Made by a program: the position numbers and the translations under genes | The notes under the pieces: generated by a model | The model's database searches: none | The model's input: only the letters and a program-made list of their open reading frames with translations | Told to the model about the DNA's origin: nothing | Assembly (NCBI GenBank): GCA_905480195.1 | Contig: CAJQPN010000017.1 | Location: 1-64,000, forward strand | Source: an uncultured Acidimicrobiales bacterium | GTDB lineage: Bacteria; Actinomycetota; Acidimicrobiia; Acidimicrobiales; Aldehydirespiratoraceae | Direction of reading: 5' to 3' | DNA: 64,000 bases | Shown here: positions 17,996 to 26,401 of the stretch, piece by piece | How the letters are laid out: the number at the start of each line of letters is the position of its first letter | Numbering within the stretch: the stretch's first letter is position 1

Positions 17996-19023
17996 CCGAC
18001 GAGGGCTAGCAGCTTTGCGGCCGCCGAACCATCGTCGATCGCCGCTGCGGCAGCCTCGACCCCGTCAGCGAGACGGTCGACCACGCCAGAAGCGACGAGA
18101 CCTGCGCCGGCGTTGAGCACGACGATGTCGCGGGCCGCGATGCGTTCGCCTGCGAAGATCCGGTGGGCGATCGCAGCGTTCGCTTCGGCATCGCCGCCGG
18201 CAAGCTCGTCGGGTGTCACCCGAGCCAAGCCAAAATCGACTGCGTCGATCTCGATTTCGGTGATCTGACCGTCATCGAGCGACAACATCCGTGACGGACC
18301 AGTGGTGGTGAGCTCGTCGAGGCCCCCGTCGCCGTGCACGATCAGCGACCGGACCGAGCCGGTGGACCCGAGTGTCTCGGCCATGTGGTGTGCGAGCGTC
18401 CAGTCGGAGGCGCCGATCACCTGCCGCCGCAGGCGGCCGGGATGTGAGAGTGGACCGAGGATATTGAACACCGTCGGGATCCCGAGCTCAGCGCGGACGG
18501 GACCGACGTGGCGCATCGCTGGATGAAACACTCGAGCGAAGGCGAACCCGAGGCCGTACTCAGCCACCTGTCTCTCGAGCGCTCGGGGGGCAATGTCGAC
18601 GTCGACGCCCAGGGCCTCGAGAACGTCGAAGCTGCCTGATGTCGACGAGGCCTTGCGATTCCCGTGCTTGCAGACCGATGCTCCGGCACCAGCGGCGACG
18701 AACGCCGCCATGGTCGACACGTTGAGCGCATGGATACGGCGTGAAGGCACACCACCGACACCGACGATGTCGATCGTGTCGTCGGGAACGTCAAGCGGCG
18801 CAGCAGCATCCATCATGGCGTGCTGTAAGCCGATGAGTTCCTCCACGGTCTCGCCCTTGAGCCGAAGCCCAACGATAAATGCTGCGATCTGGGCATTGGT
18901 CGCCTGGCCAGCGAGGATGTCGGTAAGCACAGCGGTGCAGTCATCGCTATCGAGGTCGTTGCCGGCTGCGAGTTGACCGAGTACCGCTGGCCATCCGCCG
19001 AGCTCAGCGATCAAGGAAGTCAT
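17992..19023 (-). CDS. trpD: Anthranilate phosphoribosyltransferase, atypical PRPP motif
   Basis: The 343-residue protein follows TrpD throughout: CKHGNRKASSTSGS at about 118-131, the FARVFHPAMRHVGPVR segment, ELGIPTVFNILGPL and the Mg-binding GLDE motif. It transfers the phosphoribosyl group of PRPP to anthranilate in tryptophan synthesis. The normally invariant PRPP loop GTGGD is here GVGGVPSRRIHALNVST (from residue 88), with Thr and Asp lost and about three extra residues. Other trp genes are not nearby. A different nucleotide or base substrate is possible (see findings). The start overlaps the previous gene by 4 nt. Confidence 0.85.
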   Translation of the reverse strand: MTSLIAELGGWPAVLGQLAAGNDLDSDDCTAVLTDILAGQATNAQIAAFIVGLRLKGETVEELIGLQHAMMDAAAPLDVPDDTIDIVGVGGVPSRRIHALNVSTMAAFVAAGAGASVCKHGNRKASSTSGSFDVLEALGVDVDIAPRALERQVAEYGLGFAFARVFHPAMRHVGPVRAELGIPTVFNILGPLSHPGRLRRQVIGASDWTLAHHMAETLGSTGSVRSLIVHGDGGLDELTTTGPSRMLSLDDGQITEIEIDAVDFGLARVTPDELAGGDAEANAAIAHRIFAGERIAARDIVVLNAGAGLVASGVVDRLADGVEAAAAAIDDGSAAAKLLALVG

Positions 19024-19430
19024 GAGGACTCCTCAGCTCCCCACTGTTGGGCGTCGGTGAGCTTCGCAAGATGATCGTGTTGTGCTGCGGCGAGCTTGTC
19101 CATCCACGATGCCAGATCGCCTCGCCCGCCAGCGCGGAGTTCCTCGGCCAGTGAGGCATGGTGAGCCGCGTGGGAAGGCAGCCGCTCGAGCAAATCATCA
19201 ACGCCGGGCCGGGCATCAGCGGTTCCGGTCTCTTCGGCAAGCAGCGCATACAGGCCTTGGGCGAGGCCTCGATTGCGTTCGGTCATGGCCCGAAGCAGGG
19301 CTGCGAGGTGCGGTTCACCATCAACATCGGCCTGTTCGGCCAAGTACTCCGTCCGGGTCACCGACGCGCTGATGTGGCGAATCCCGGCCCGCAGAGCGTC
19401 CATTGCGTCAGTACCGGTCGACTCGGTCAT
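19020..19430 (-). CDS. Helical protein of unknown function
   Basis: A 136-residue, Ala/Leu/Glu-rich and wholly helical protein with several His residues (RHIS, PSHAAHHASL, AQHDHL) spaced as in a four-helix bundle. A ferritin- or hemerythrin-like fold is conceivable, but no complete metal motif is convincing. It overlaps trpD by 4 nt (translational coupling). Confidence 0.65.
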   Translation of the reverse strand: MTESTGTDAMDALRAGIRHISASVTRTEYLAEQADVDGEPHLAALLRAMTERNRGLAQGLYALLAEETGTADARPGVDDLLERLPSHAAHHASLAEELRAGGRGDLASWMDKLAAAQHDHLAKLTDAQQWGAEESS

Positions 19431-19451
19431 CGGCGGTACTCTAGGGCCCCT

Positions 19452-19835
19452 GTGAACGACGCCCTCAACGCCCCCGCCGTCCTTCGTGGTGCGCTTGTGA
19501 CGCTCGTGATCGCCACACCGGCCGTGCTGATCATCCGGGCGCTAGGCGAAACCGCCGATGGTACCGACCAGAGCAACTGGGTCTCTTTGGCGTTCGTGTT
19601 CGTCTTGATTGCCTACATTTCGGGCGGTTGGGTAGCGGCCCGCCGCTCGATCGAGACTCCGTTCGTCAACGGGGCGGCAGCTCCTGCTGCGGGGTTCGTT
19701 GTTTTGCAGACGATCGCCTGGATCGCTTCGGGCGGCGGCATCAGCGTGATCGCCGCCCTCTTCAACCTGCTCCTTGCAGCCACCATTGGCGTGGTCGGGG
19801 CGGGCTTGGGTGGTATGCGTGGCACACTAGTTGGT

Positions 19836-19859
<24 letters not shown>
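19452..19859 (+). CDS. Four-helix membrane protein, 3' end inside rnpB
   Basis: I start it at the GTG at 19452; the frame is open upstream but antisense to the helical-protein gene and without coding character. The 135-residue product has about four membrane helices (about 12-30, 42-60, 74-92 and 97-118) and a Gly-rich C-terminus. Its last 8 codons are also the 5' end of the RNase P RNA. I recognise no family, though the helix pattern resembles small TIGR04086-type membrane proteins. Confidence 0.68.
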
Positions 19860-20181
<322 letters not shown>

Positions 20182-20377
20182 GCCCAAAAAACACAAGGGA
20201 TATGGGACCTTCCGAGCAAGGTATGTGCACCAGATGTGCAACGAGATGCTCCCAGGTTCCACGTTCAGGAACGCAAAGAACACCCAGCAGACCCACATCG
20301 GAACCATTTCGGGCCCGACATCAATGAAAGCAATGTCAGCCGTTGGTGGAATGCCAACGTTCGAAACATCGGCGTGA

Positions 20378-20689
20378 GGTCTCACGGGAACACTCGCGGG
20401 GGCCGAGGTCACCAGCTTTGCCTCGTACAGCGCCACGATGCGCGCTGACGGCTCCTTTTATGGAGAATGCCCCAACGCAGGGGTCATCATGACTGCCGAC
20501 GGAGTAGCGACCTTCCGGGCCACAGGATGCGGCAATCCGACCAGCGATGGAGGGTTCGTGTTCAAAGGCGTGGTGTACTTCGAAGCTCACGCAGCGTCGC
20601 TGTCGTCCCTCAACGGTAAGGCTGTGGTGTACGACTGGGTTGTTTCGCCTGATGGCAATGCCACATGGGAACTGTGGGAGTGGATCTAA
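20378..20689 (+). pseudogene. Probable 5'-truncated remnant of a beta-barrel-like protein gene
   Basis: From 20378 to the stop at 20687-20689 the frame reads as a coherent domain (SYSATMRADGSFYGEC, GVIMTADGVATFR, WELWEW). The protein-like character begins before the only in-frame start (ATG at 20438) and is cut by an in-frame TGA at 20375-20377, with no start codon between. I infer that the 5' part of the gene has been lost. If ATG 20438 is used, an 83-residue protein remains. The pattern recalls a conserved hypothetical family of about 140-150 residues with unknown function. Bases 20182-20377 hold nothing else I recognise. Confidence 0.45.
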
Positions 20690-20708
20690 GCGCCTAATCC
20701 ATAGGTGC
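20690..20708. terminator. Small hairpin between convergent genes
   Basis: GCGCCTA and TAGGTGC can pair (7 bp with one G-T) around a 5-nt loop, between the end of the remnant gene and the end of the lar operon. No T-run follows on either strand, so this is a weak terminator call. Confidence 0.3.
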
Positions 20709-20731
20709 CGGATCTCCTCGCTGCGGCCGGT

Positions 20732-21442
20732 TCAGGACTCGGTTCCGATGACCAGACGCAGCAGGTTGGCTACCTCTTCGCTGTCTCGGGCACCAGCGCC
20801 TTTTCCAACAGCATCAACTTGCATTGCAGGAAGCGGGCCCCACTCATCGACAACGGTGGCAAGGATCGCAGCACCAGTCGGGGTCGTGCTCTCGAACGAG
20901 GCAGGCCCCGCCTGCACGGGGACGTCGCCGGACAAGAGCTCGAGCACGGCTGGCGCTGGCACCGGAATCGGTCCGTGCGCGCCCCGAGTCGAACCAGACC
21001 CGAGGCTGAGACGAGAGCAACACACCCTGGCGAGGTCGAGGTGGACGAGACCCGCGGCAGCGCCAACCACGTCGGCGATGGAGTCGAGCGCCCCGACTTC
21101 GTGGAAGTGGACGTTTTCAACCGGTACTCGGTGCACGGCGGCTTCGGCTGCTGCGAGTCGTTCGAATACCGCCGTGGCCACGGCCCGAACCACAGGGTCG
21201 AGGCTGCCGAAGAGTCCAACAACGTCACGAAGATGTCGCATCACCGTCGTGTCGGGAACCTCGACATGAACCTGGGTCGCCCCGAGACTGGCCCGCTGCA
21301 CCGCTTCGGGCCGCAAAACGATGCCGAGATTCAGCGCATCGATCGCGCCTGCCACGACCTCAAGCGGCACACCTGCGTCGACCACCGCGCCCAACACCAT
21401 GTCGCCGCTGGCGCCCGCAGCGCCGTCGAACCAACCGATCAC
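20732..21442 (-). CDS. larC1: Nickel-insertion protein LarC, N-terminal half
   Basis: The 236-residue product carries the LarC N-terminal signature GWFDGAAGASGDMVLGA and the His-rich ENVHFHEVGALDSIADVVGAA segment typical of the domain. LarC is a CTP-dependent cyclometallase that inserts Ni into the pincer nucleotide cofactor used by lactate racemase-type enzymes. The GTG at 21442 follows larB by 5 nt with GAGGAG about 8 nt upstream; a start at 21499 would overlap larB. The protein stops where the C-terminal LarC domain should begin; that half is a separate gene at 22916-23386. Confidence 0.9.
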   Translation of the reverse strand: MIGWFDGAAGASGDMVLGAVVDAGVPLEVVAGAIDALNLGIVLRPEAVQRASLGATQVHVEVPDTTVMRHLRDVVGLFGSLDPVVRAVATAVFERLAAAEAAVHRVPVENVHFHEVGALDSIADVVGAAAGLVHLDLARVCCSRLSLGSGSTRGAHGPIPVPAPAVLELLSGDVPVQAGPASFESTTPTGAAILATVVDEWGPLPAMQVDAVGKGAGARDSEEVANLLRLVIGTES

Positions 21443-21447
21443 GCCGC

Positions 21448-22104
21448 CTACTCCTCGGCGACCACGGGAAGCAACGACAACATTCGGACCGCTGCGCATG
21501 CGGCGCCGAATCCGTTGTCGATGTTGACCACGGTGACGCCCTGAGCGCAGCTCGCAAGCGCGCTGTTGAGTGCAGTCGTGCCGCCCTCGGCGACTCCGTA
21601 CCCAATCGAGGTGGGTACAGCCACAATCGGCGCTGCGAGCAGTCCACCGAGCACCGACACCAGTGCTGCGTCCATACCGGCGGCGACGATCACGATGTCG
21701 GCCCCACGGATCTCGGGTAATCGGGCTTCGAGCCGCCAGAGCCCAGCCACACCGACATCGATGAAGGAACGAGTCCGGACTCCCGAAAAGGCCAGCGTGC
21801 GCGCCGCCTCGGCCGCAACCCGTTGATCGGAGGTACCGGCAGCCACGATCGCGATATCGCCGGGCCGAGGAGGCTGTGGCGATCCCAGAACTGCAGTCTC
21901 CGAAACGGCGTCGTATTCGAGTAGCGCTGCGATCTCGGGGAGACGGTCGAGCCGCCCTGCGGGCAGCCTCGTGAGTAGCGAGGACACGCCCGCTCGACTG
22001 AGGTCGTCAACGATCGCAACAAGCTGACGGTCCGTCTTTGCCGAACAGAGGACCGCTTCGGGCATGCCGATGCGTTCGGGGCGAGAGTGGTCGTGGACGT
22101 GCAT
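21448..22104 (-). CDS. larB: Nicotinate adenine dinucleotide carboxylase/hydrolase
   Basis: The 218-residue protein resembles PurE-like AIR carboxylases and has the LarB features IAIVAAGTSDQ, ADIVIVAAGMDAALVSVLGG, AVPTSIGYG and SCAQGVTVVNIDNGFGAA, which includes the Cys region. LarB carboxylates the pyridinium ring of nicotinic acid adenine dinucleotide and releases AMP, the first step of the nickel-pincer cofactor pathway. Its ATG overlaps the larE stop (TGATG), so the two are translationally coupled. Confidence 0.93.
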   Translation of the reverse strand: MHVHDHSRPERIGMPEAVLCSAKTDRQLVAIVDDLSRAGVSSLLTRLPAGRLDRLPEIAALLEYDAVSETAVLGSPQPPRPGDIAIVAAGTSDQRVAAEAARTLAFSGVRTRSFIDVGVAGLWRLEARLPEIRGADIVIVAAGMDAALVSVLGGLLAAPIVAVPTSIGYGVAEGGTTALNSALASCAQGVTVVNIDNGFGAACAAVRMLSLLPVVAEE

Positions 22105-22919
22105 CAGCTGGTTGCGATCACGGCCCGACCCGGCCGGTACGGTCGGGAGTCGAGCTCGACGGCAGCGATCTCAGGATCAACAGCCTGCATAGCCGCTGCT
22201 GCACGGTCGATGATGTCTTGGCTGATACGGGGCCGATCGGTGTCGGGCAGTTCGATCCACACGACATTGTCACGACGACGGCACCGAACAATTCTGAAGC
22301 CTGCAGCGCGCAGCGACTCCTCCCCTGCGTGCACTGCAGCGAGACGGGTGGGGGTCACCCGCGTTCCGGTGTACAGACGACTGGCGAGGCACGGTGAGGC
22401 TGGAAGTTCGGCCTCATCGAGATCGAGAACTCGAGCGATCGCCCGGATACGTTCCTTGTCGATACCAGCATCGACGTACGGGTGGCGAACCCCGTGCTCC
22501 GCTGCGGCGACGAGGCCGGGACGGTACTCGCCGAGGTCATCGACGTTGGCACCGCTGACGACCGTCGCCTCCGGCGACGAGAACTCGGCCACGATCTCGT
22601 CGATCGCGTCGTAGAGGTTGGACTTGCAGAAATAACAGCGATCCGTCGGATTGGACAGATATCGCTCATCACCGAACTCTCGAGACTCCACGATCCGCAG
22701 GGTCCACCCTTCTCGGTGGGCGTGATTGCGAACCCGCTCGGTGCCGTCGGGTGGGACGGCTGGCGTGACCGTGTGGGCCACGATGGTGTGCTCGGGATCG
22801 AGCCGATGAGCCACCGTCGCCAGCACGAGCGAATCGATTCCTCCACTGCACGCAACGACGATGGGCGAACACTCGGTGAGCGCTTGACGCAGCGCCACGA
22901 GGTCGGCTTCTGTTGTCAT
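22104..22919 (-). CDS. larE: Pyridinium-3,5-biscarboxylate sulfurtransferase
   Basis: The frame opens further upstream, but the ATG at 22919 overlaps the larC2 stop (ATGA) and gives 271 residues of LarE. The PP-loop SGGIDS lies at 25-30. Cys95 and Cys98 (DRCYFCKSNLYD) plus Cys177 (SPCLASR) form the three-Cys set reported for LarE enzymes that use a 4Fe-4S cluster to carry sulfur, rather than the single sacrificial Cys of the Lactobacillus enzyme. It converts the LarB product to the dithiolated cofactor precursor. Confidence 0.93.
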   Translation of the reverse strand: MTTEADLVALRQALTECSPIVVACSGGIDSLVLATVAHRLDPEHTIVAHTVTPAVPPDGTERVRNHAHREGWTLRIVESREFGDERYLSNPTDRCYFCKSNLYDAIDEIVAEFSSPEATVVSGANVDDLGEYRPGLVAAAEHGVRHPYVDAGIDKERIRAIARVLDLDEAELPASPCLASRLYTGTRVTPTRLAAVHAGEESLRAAGFRIVRCRRRDNVVWIELPDTDRPRISQDIIDRAAAAMQAVDPEIAAVELDSRPYRPGRAVIATS

Positions 22920-23386
22920 GCCTGACGGTCCGTTGCTGCTGCGATGGCCGCGGAGAGCACCACTTTCGGCGCCAAGCCGAGCGAGGCACTCACCCGAACG
23001 ACGTCGTCCCACTCGATGCTCCGGTTCACCACCTCGCCGTCGACCCAGGCCACCTTGGTGTCGATTTGGTGATCGCCGACAGCAACCGTCTCGACCGAAC
23101 GCTCGAGCACGTGTTTGACGATCTCCCATTCACGAAGCCCGATGGTGCTGGTCTCGGCGAAGACAACCGCTCGGATCACCTCAAGATCAGCTGCGGCACA
23201 CAGTACGCCGAGGGTGAACGCCGGTCGGCCCTTCTTCATCACGATCGGGGTGATCCATGCGTCGTGGGCACCAGCAGCCAGCAAGGCATCGATGACGTGG
23301 GGCCAGATCCGAGGATCGAGGTCGTCGACATTGGCTTCGATCTGCACACAGGAGACCCGCTGCGGAGCGTTGGACGACTCGTTCAT
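22916..23386 (-). CDS. larC2: Nickel-insertion protein LarC, C-terminal half
   Basis: The 156-residue protein matches the C-terminal domain of LarC: IEANVDDLDPRIWPHVIDALLAAGAHDAW, PIVMKKGRPAFTLGVL and a central ETSTIGLREWEI. It is a complete gene with its own ATG, first in the operon, and overlaps larE by 4 nt. In Lactobacillus the two LarC halves are adjacent and joined by programmed frameshifting; here larE and larB separate them, so they can only assemble as two polypeptides. No larA-type racemase lies in the window. Confidence 0.88.
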   Translation of the reverse strand: MNESSNAPQRVSCVQIEANVDDLDPRIWPHVIDALLAAGAHDAWITPIVMKKGRPAFTLGVLCAAADLEVIRAVVFAETSTIGLREWEIVKHVLERSVETVAVGDHQIDTKVAWVDGEVVNRSIEWDDVVRVSASLGLAPKVVLSAAIAAATDRQA

Positions 23387-23461
23387 GACGCCGTCAGGTT
23401 AGGCAGCGCGGTCCACCCTTCCGACAACCGGGCGAGCGCAGATTGCACCACGAGACGGGCA

Positions 23462-23650
23462 GTCGTCTACCTGCAGACGCTGACGAGCCCTTTTGATCTC
23501 GGCCAGCCGACGCTTGTTCGCCCGGGCTGCCTTGGTCGGGCGGGGCAGGCCTTCGGCAACGAGAGCACTCGCCACACGCGCGCGAATTCACTCCATTGCG
23601 ATCTCTCAGTGGTGAGGCTGCGAGCGCTCGTCATCAACAGCGAACCGGAC
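23462..23650 (-). pseudogene. Decayed second copy of arfB (C-terminal half)
   Basis: Read on the minus strand from about 23650, the frame gives AVDDERSQ, an in-frame stop, EIA, another stop, then ARVASALV, PTKAARANKRR, EIKRARQR and VDD. The intact arfB at 24854-25249 has VAVDDERSQ, EIAIARLRARVASALVV, PTKATRASKRR, EIKRGRQ and IDD in the same order. The N-terminal GGQ half is absent and two stops interrupt the rest, so this is a dead paralogue, located about 1.2 kb from the live gene. Confidence 0.75.
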
Positions 23651-23776
23651 GGTACACGTCGATGATTCGCGTGACGATGCAGACGAATCAGCACGGCCTC
23701 GAGCTCAATGGTCGTTCGTCTGCGAAGGACTTAGGTCCCTAGTCGCCGGTGCGGGTTGGGGCTTACGGTCACGTCC

Positions 23777-23998
23777 ATGATTCTGGTTTCGCAACTCATC
23801 GGCTTCATCATCTCCCTGGCCATAGGAATGACCCTCGTAGCACTCGTCTCATGGGGCGTCGCAGCACTGACGACCGAGACAATCGGATGGGTTGCGTTTG
23901 GCGTGTTCGTCTTTCTCTGCGTCAACAAGTCGATCATTCATGCGGTCGAGGGGTACCAGGGACGCAAATACGAGTCTCAGATGCGTAAGGCGAGCTGA
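23777..23998 (+). CDS. Small two-helix membrane protein
   Basis: The 73-residue product from the ATG at 23777 (a TTG at 23756 is possible) has two hydrophobic helices at about 6-28 and 37-56 and a charged tail. No Shine-Dalgarno sequence stands out. The function is unknown. Confidence 0.55.
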   Translation: MILVSQLIGFIISLAIGMTLVALVSWGVAALTTETIGWVAFGVFVFLCVNKSIIHAVEGYQGRKYESQMRKAS

Positions 23999-24096
23999 GT
24001 CGGAGAGCCGCCGAACCAACATCGCCGGCAACCACTGGCCGGTTGCTTTGAGCCCATCAGCGGATGTGCTGGTGGCTGCGGTCTATTGTCGTCGCA

Positions 24097-24444
24097 ATGC
24101 GAAGGCTGTTTGCGTGTGCGGTTCTGGCATTTGCACTCGCGGGATGCGGCGAAGGTAGCCCTGCATGGACGGAAGAGTTTCGAGATCAGGTTCGAGCCGA
24201 CCTTCCATCCCCAGAAATAGCTGGCGACATTTTTCCGATCTGTCAGGTCCTGGAGGAAGACGGCGGTAGGGACCTCGTCGAGGCAGAGCTTGCCGCTGCG
24301 TTCAACGACCCCGAGAACGAATACGACGGATCCGGCCGCCCTGTTCGCGAGATCCTTGCGGATTACGACATTGAACTGACACCTGCGATAGCGGACCAAG
24401 TGGTGAAGATCTTCCTTGAAGAAATCGAAAGGCTTTGCCCCTGA
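24097..24444 (+). CDS. Small lipoprotein
   Basis: From the ATG at 24097 the 115-residue protein has a lipoprotein signal, MRRLFACAVLAFALAGC, with lipobox LAGC. An acidic mature part follows with two further cysteines (PICQ and the penultimate RLCP), which may form a disulfide. An earlier in-frame ATG at 24064 would place 11 residues ahead of the signal and is less likely. The function is unknown. Confidence 0.65.
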   Translation: MRRLFACAVLAFALAGCGEGSPAWTEEFRDQVRADLPSPEIAGDIFPICQVLEEDGGRDLVEAELAAAFNDPENEYDGSGRPVREILADYDIELTPAIADQVVKIFLEEIERLCP

Positions 24445-24853
24445 TCTTTTGGGGCCGATCGACCGACCGGAACACATCCGCACTGGCCTTGATTTCGAGC
24501 GACTTCGATTGCTGGTTTGCAGTGGGCTGCATACGCACGCAACCCTGACATCCGGTTGCGCATCGATGGTTGCCACCTCCCCGATCCGCACCGTCCTCGG
24601 CTCGATCCGGTCGTCACGCCGTTCGTGAGCACGTGGGCCAGGAGCACTCTTTGCCGACGAAATTGGCCATGAGCCCACTTCGTGGACCGTGCTTTCACAA
24701 CGGAATTCGACACGTTGCGAAGATCCGGGCCTCCGCAGGGCGTGGAAGAGACGGGAAAGAAAGGACCATCTGTTCCCCGGCTCGAGAAGCGTCACTCTGT
24801 CCGTGCCCAGCCCCTCGGGAGGATCTGAGGAGCGCAGCCTCACTCCGAAACAC
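24445..24853. other. Gene-poor stretch, nothing recognised
   Basis: About 400 bases between the small lipoprotein and arfB. Open frames exist on both strands, but none has recognisable protein character, a convincing start or a ribosome-binding site. A weak hairpin (GCCCC/GGGGC) lies just after the lipoprotein stop. Confidence 0.4.
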
Positions 24854-25249
24854 TTAGTCGTCGATTTGCGGTTTCTGTCGACCTCGCTTGATCTCGCTCC
24901 GCTGGCGCTTCACATCGACCCGCCGACGTTTACTGGCCCGGGTCGCCTTGGTCGGACGGCGCGGATGTTCGACCACCAGCGCACTCGCGACGCGCGCCCG
25001 AAGTCGCGCGATGGCGATCTCACGATTACGGCTCTGCGAGCGCTCGTCGTCTACCGCGACGCGAACGGCGTCACCCAGCCGCTCGAGTACCCGGACACGC
25101 GCAGCCGGTGGGACGCTCGGGGAATCCTCGGGGCGCCACACTGCGATGACCTTGGTGTTCGATCGATTGGCATGTTGGCCGCCCGGCCCACCAGAGGTGG
25201 TGAAACGAAACTCGATCTCGGCTTCGGGAACCGCCCAGTCTCCGCTCAT
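24854..25249 (-). CDS. arfB: Peptidyl-tRNA hydrolase ArfB (ribosome rescue)
   Basis: The 131-residue protein has the release-factor motif GGPGGQHANRSNTKV and a basic C-terminal tail (KRRRVDVKRQRSEIKRGRQK) that in ArfB/YaeJ reaches into the empty mRNA channel. It hydrolyses peptidyl-tRNA on ribosomes stalled without a stop codon. The length fits ArfB and excludes full RF1/RF2. A degenerate copy of its C-terminal half lies at 23462-23650. Confidence 0.92.
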   Translation of the reverse strand: MSGDWAVPEAEIEFRFTTSGGPGGQHANRSNTKVIAVWRPEDSPSVPPAARVRVLERLGDAVRVAVDDERSQSRNREIAIARLRARVASALVVEHPRRPTKATRASKRRRVDVKRQRSEIKRGRQKPQIDD

Positions 25250-25333
25250 CGCTTACCCTTCGCCGCCACGCCGTGGTGACGCTAGCAGGCAGTTCTTGCC
25301 CCCCCAGGGGGCCGCCCCCCCCGAACCTGCCGT

Positions 25334-25912
25334 TCACGGAAGATGGTCGAGGTGGGCGATTTCGTTGAATGACCGTAGAGACGGGTTGGGGCCGTTCGTC
25401 GCGATCCGCAAGATCGATGCTTGCTGCACAAAGCATCGCCACGAGATATCGATCGACACGCCGAGTCCCCAGGCCGCTGCTGCCTTGATCGGCGAAACAT
25501 GGCTTACGAGGACGACGTCACGCTGGGCAGCTTCATCGGCTAGTTCATCGAGCAACTCCCACACCCGAGCAGCAAGTTGGTCGTGGCTTTCGCCACCAGG
25601 TGGTGCCCAAGAGTTGTCGTTGCGCCATTCGGCCCAGGTCTGCGGCGCCACCTCTTTGACCGGCACGCCCTCGAGTTCGCCGTAGTCGATCTCGAGGAGC
25701 CGATCGTCGGTCTCGTGGTCGGCGTCGATTGCATCAGCTGTCTGGCGGCACCGCAGGAGCGGACTCGAGATGATCCTTGCACCCTTTGGAAGCGCCTCGG
25801 CGATCGCCGCAGCCTGCTCGCGGCCGAGATCATCAAGTCCGGGATCGCGACGGCCAAGGAGCTGGCCGGCAGCGTTGGCAGGCGTCCGACCGTGACGAGC
25901 GACAATGAGCAT
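25334..25912 (-). CDS. Histidine phosphatase family protein
   Basis: The 192-residue protein has the catalytic ARHGRT motif at residues 5-10, an SSPLLRCRQTA segment, an acidic GGES and the second His in VSHVSPIKA, so it is a phosphoglycerate-mutase-like phosphatase. In mycobacteria the homologous domain is fused to RNase HI and follows a zinc-ribbon gene (Rv2229c-Rv2228c). Here a membrane protein and a zinc-ribbon protein are its upstream partners. Its substrate is uncertain (a sugar phosphate or alpha-ribazole phosphate). Confidence 0.85.
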   Translation of the reverse strand: MLIVARHGRTPANAAGQLLGRRDPGLDDLGREQAAAIAEALPKGARIISSPLLRCRQTADAIDADHETDDRLLEIDYGELEGVPVKEVAPQTWAEWRNDNSWAPPGGESHDQLAARVWELLDELADEAAQRDVVLVSHVSPIKAAAAWGLGVSIDISWRCFVQQASILRIATNGPNPSLRSFNEIAHLDHLP

Positions 25913-26400
25913 CAGCGGAGCCGATCGGATGGAACTCGACCAGTACGAACGAATGCCCGCCGATTGGCTGGATCATCGAAGCCGAGTCGGCGGGCGAGAA
26001 CGAACGCAGCAACGATCGCCGCGAGTTCCAGCGCCACAAGAACGCTCAGCGGTCGGTCGTACTCGGGCAGTGGACGCTCGGCGATACCGTCCAACCCTGC
26101 GAAGGGCCACCAGAACAGCTCGGTGCGGGCCCACACACCGGCGACGATCAAGAACACGAAGCTTCCGATCGGAACACCGAGCCAGCGGCGCCGCACCAGT
26201 CGACGGCCGACGGTGAGCACCATGACGATGCCCATGAGCAGCACCGGGCCAAGAAGGGTGTGCAGCAGCAGGGGTCGAAGCGTCAGCGCTTCGACCAGCG
26301 GCAAGACACCGCCGAGTGCCACCCATCGGTAGTCGACTGCCGGGGAGTCGAACACGAACAAGACGACACCCATCGCGGCGACCGCGAAGAACACGAACAC
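25912..26400 (-). CDS. Multi-helix membrane protein
   Basis: The 162-residue protein has about five hydrophobic helices. It starts with a GTG immediately after the stop of the zinc-ribbon gene and its own stop abuts the start of the phosphatase, so the three are cotranscribed and coupled. The family is not recognised. Confidence 0.7.
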   Translation of the reverse strand: MFVFFAVAAMGVVLFVFDSPAVDYRWVALGGVLPLVEALTLRPLLLHTLLGPVLLMGIVMVLTVGRRLVRRRWLGVPIGSFVFLIVAGVWARTELFWWPFAGLDGIAERPLPEYDRPLSVLVALELAAIVAAFVLARRLGFDDPANRRAFVRTGRVPSDRLR

Positions 26401-26401
26401 G

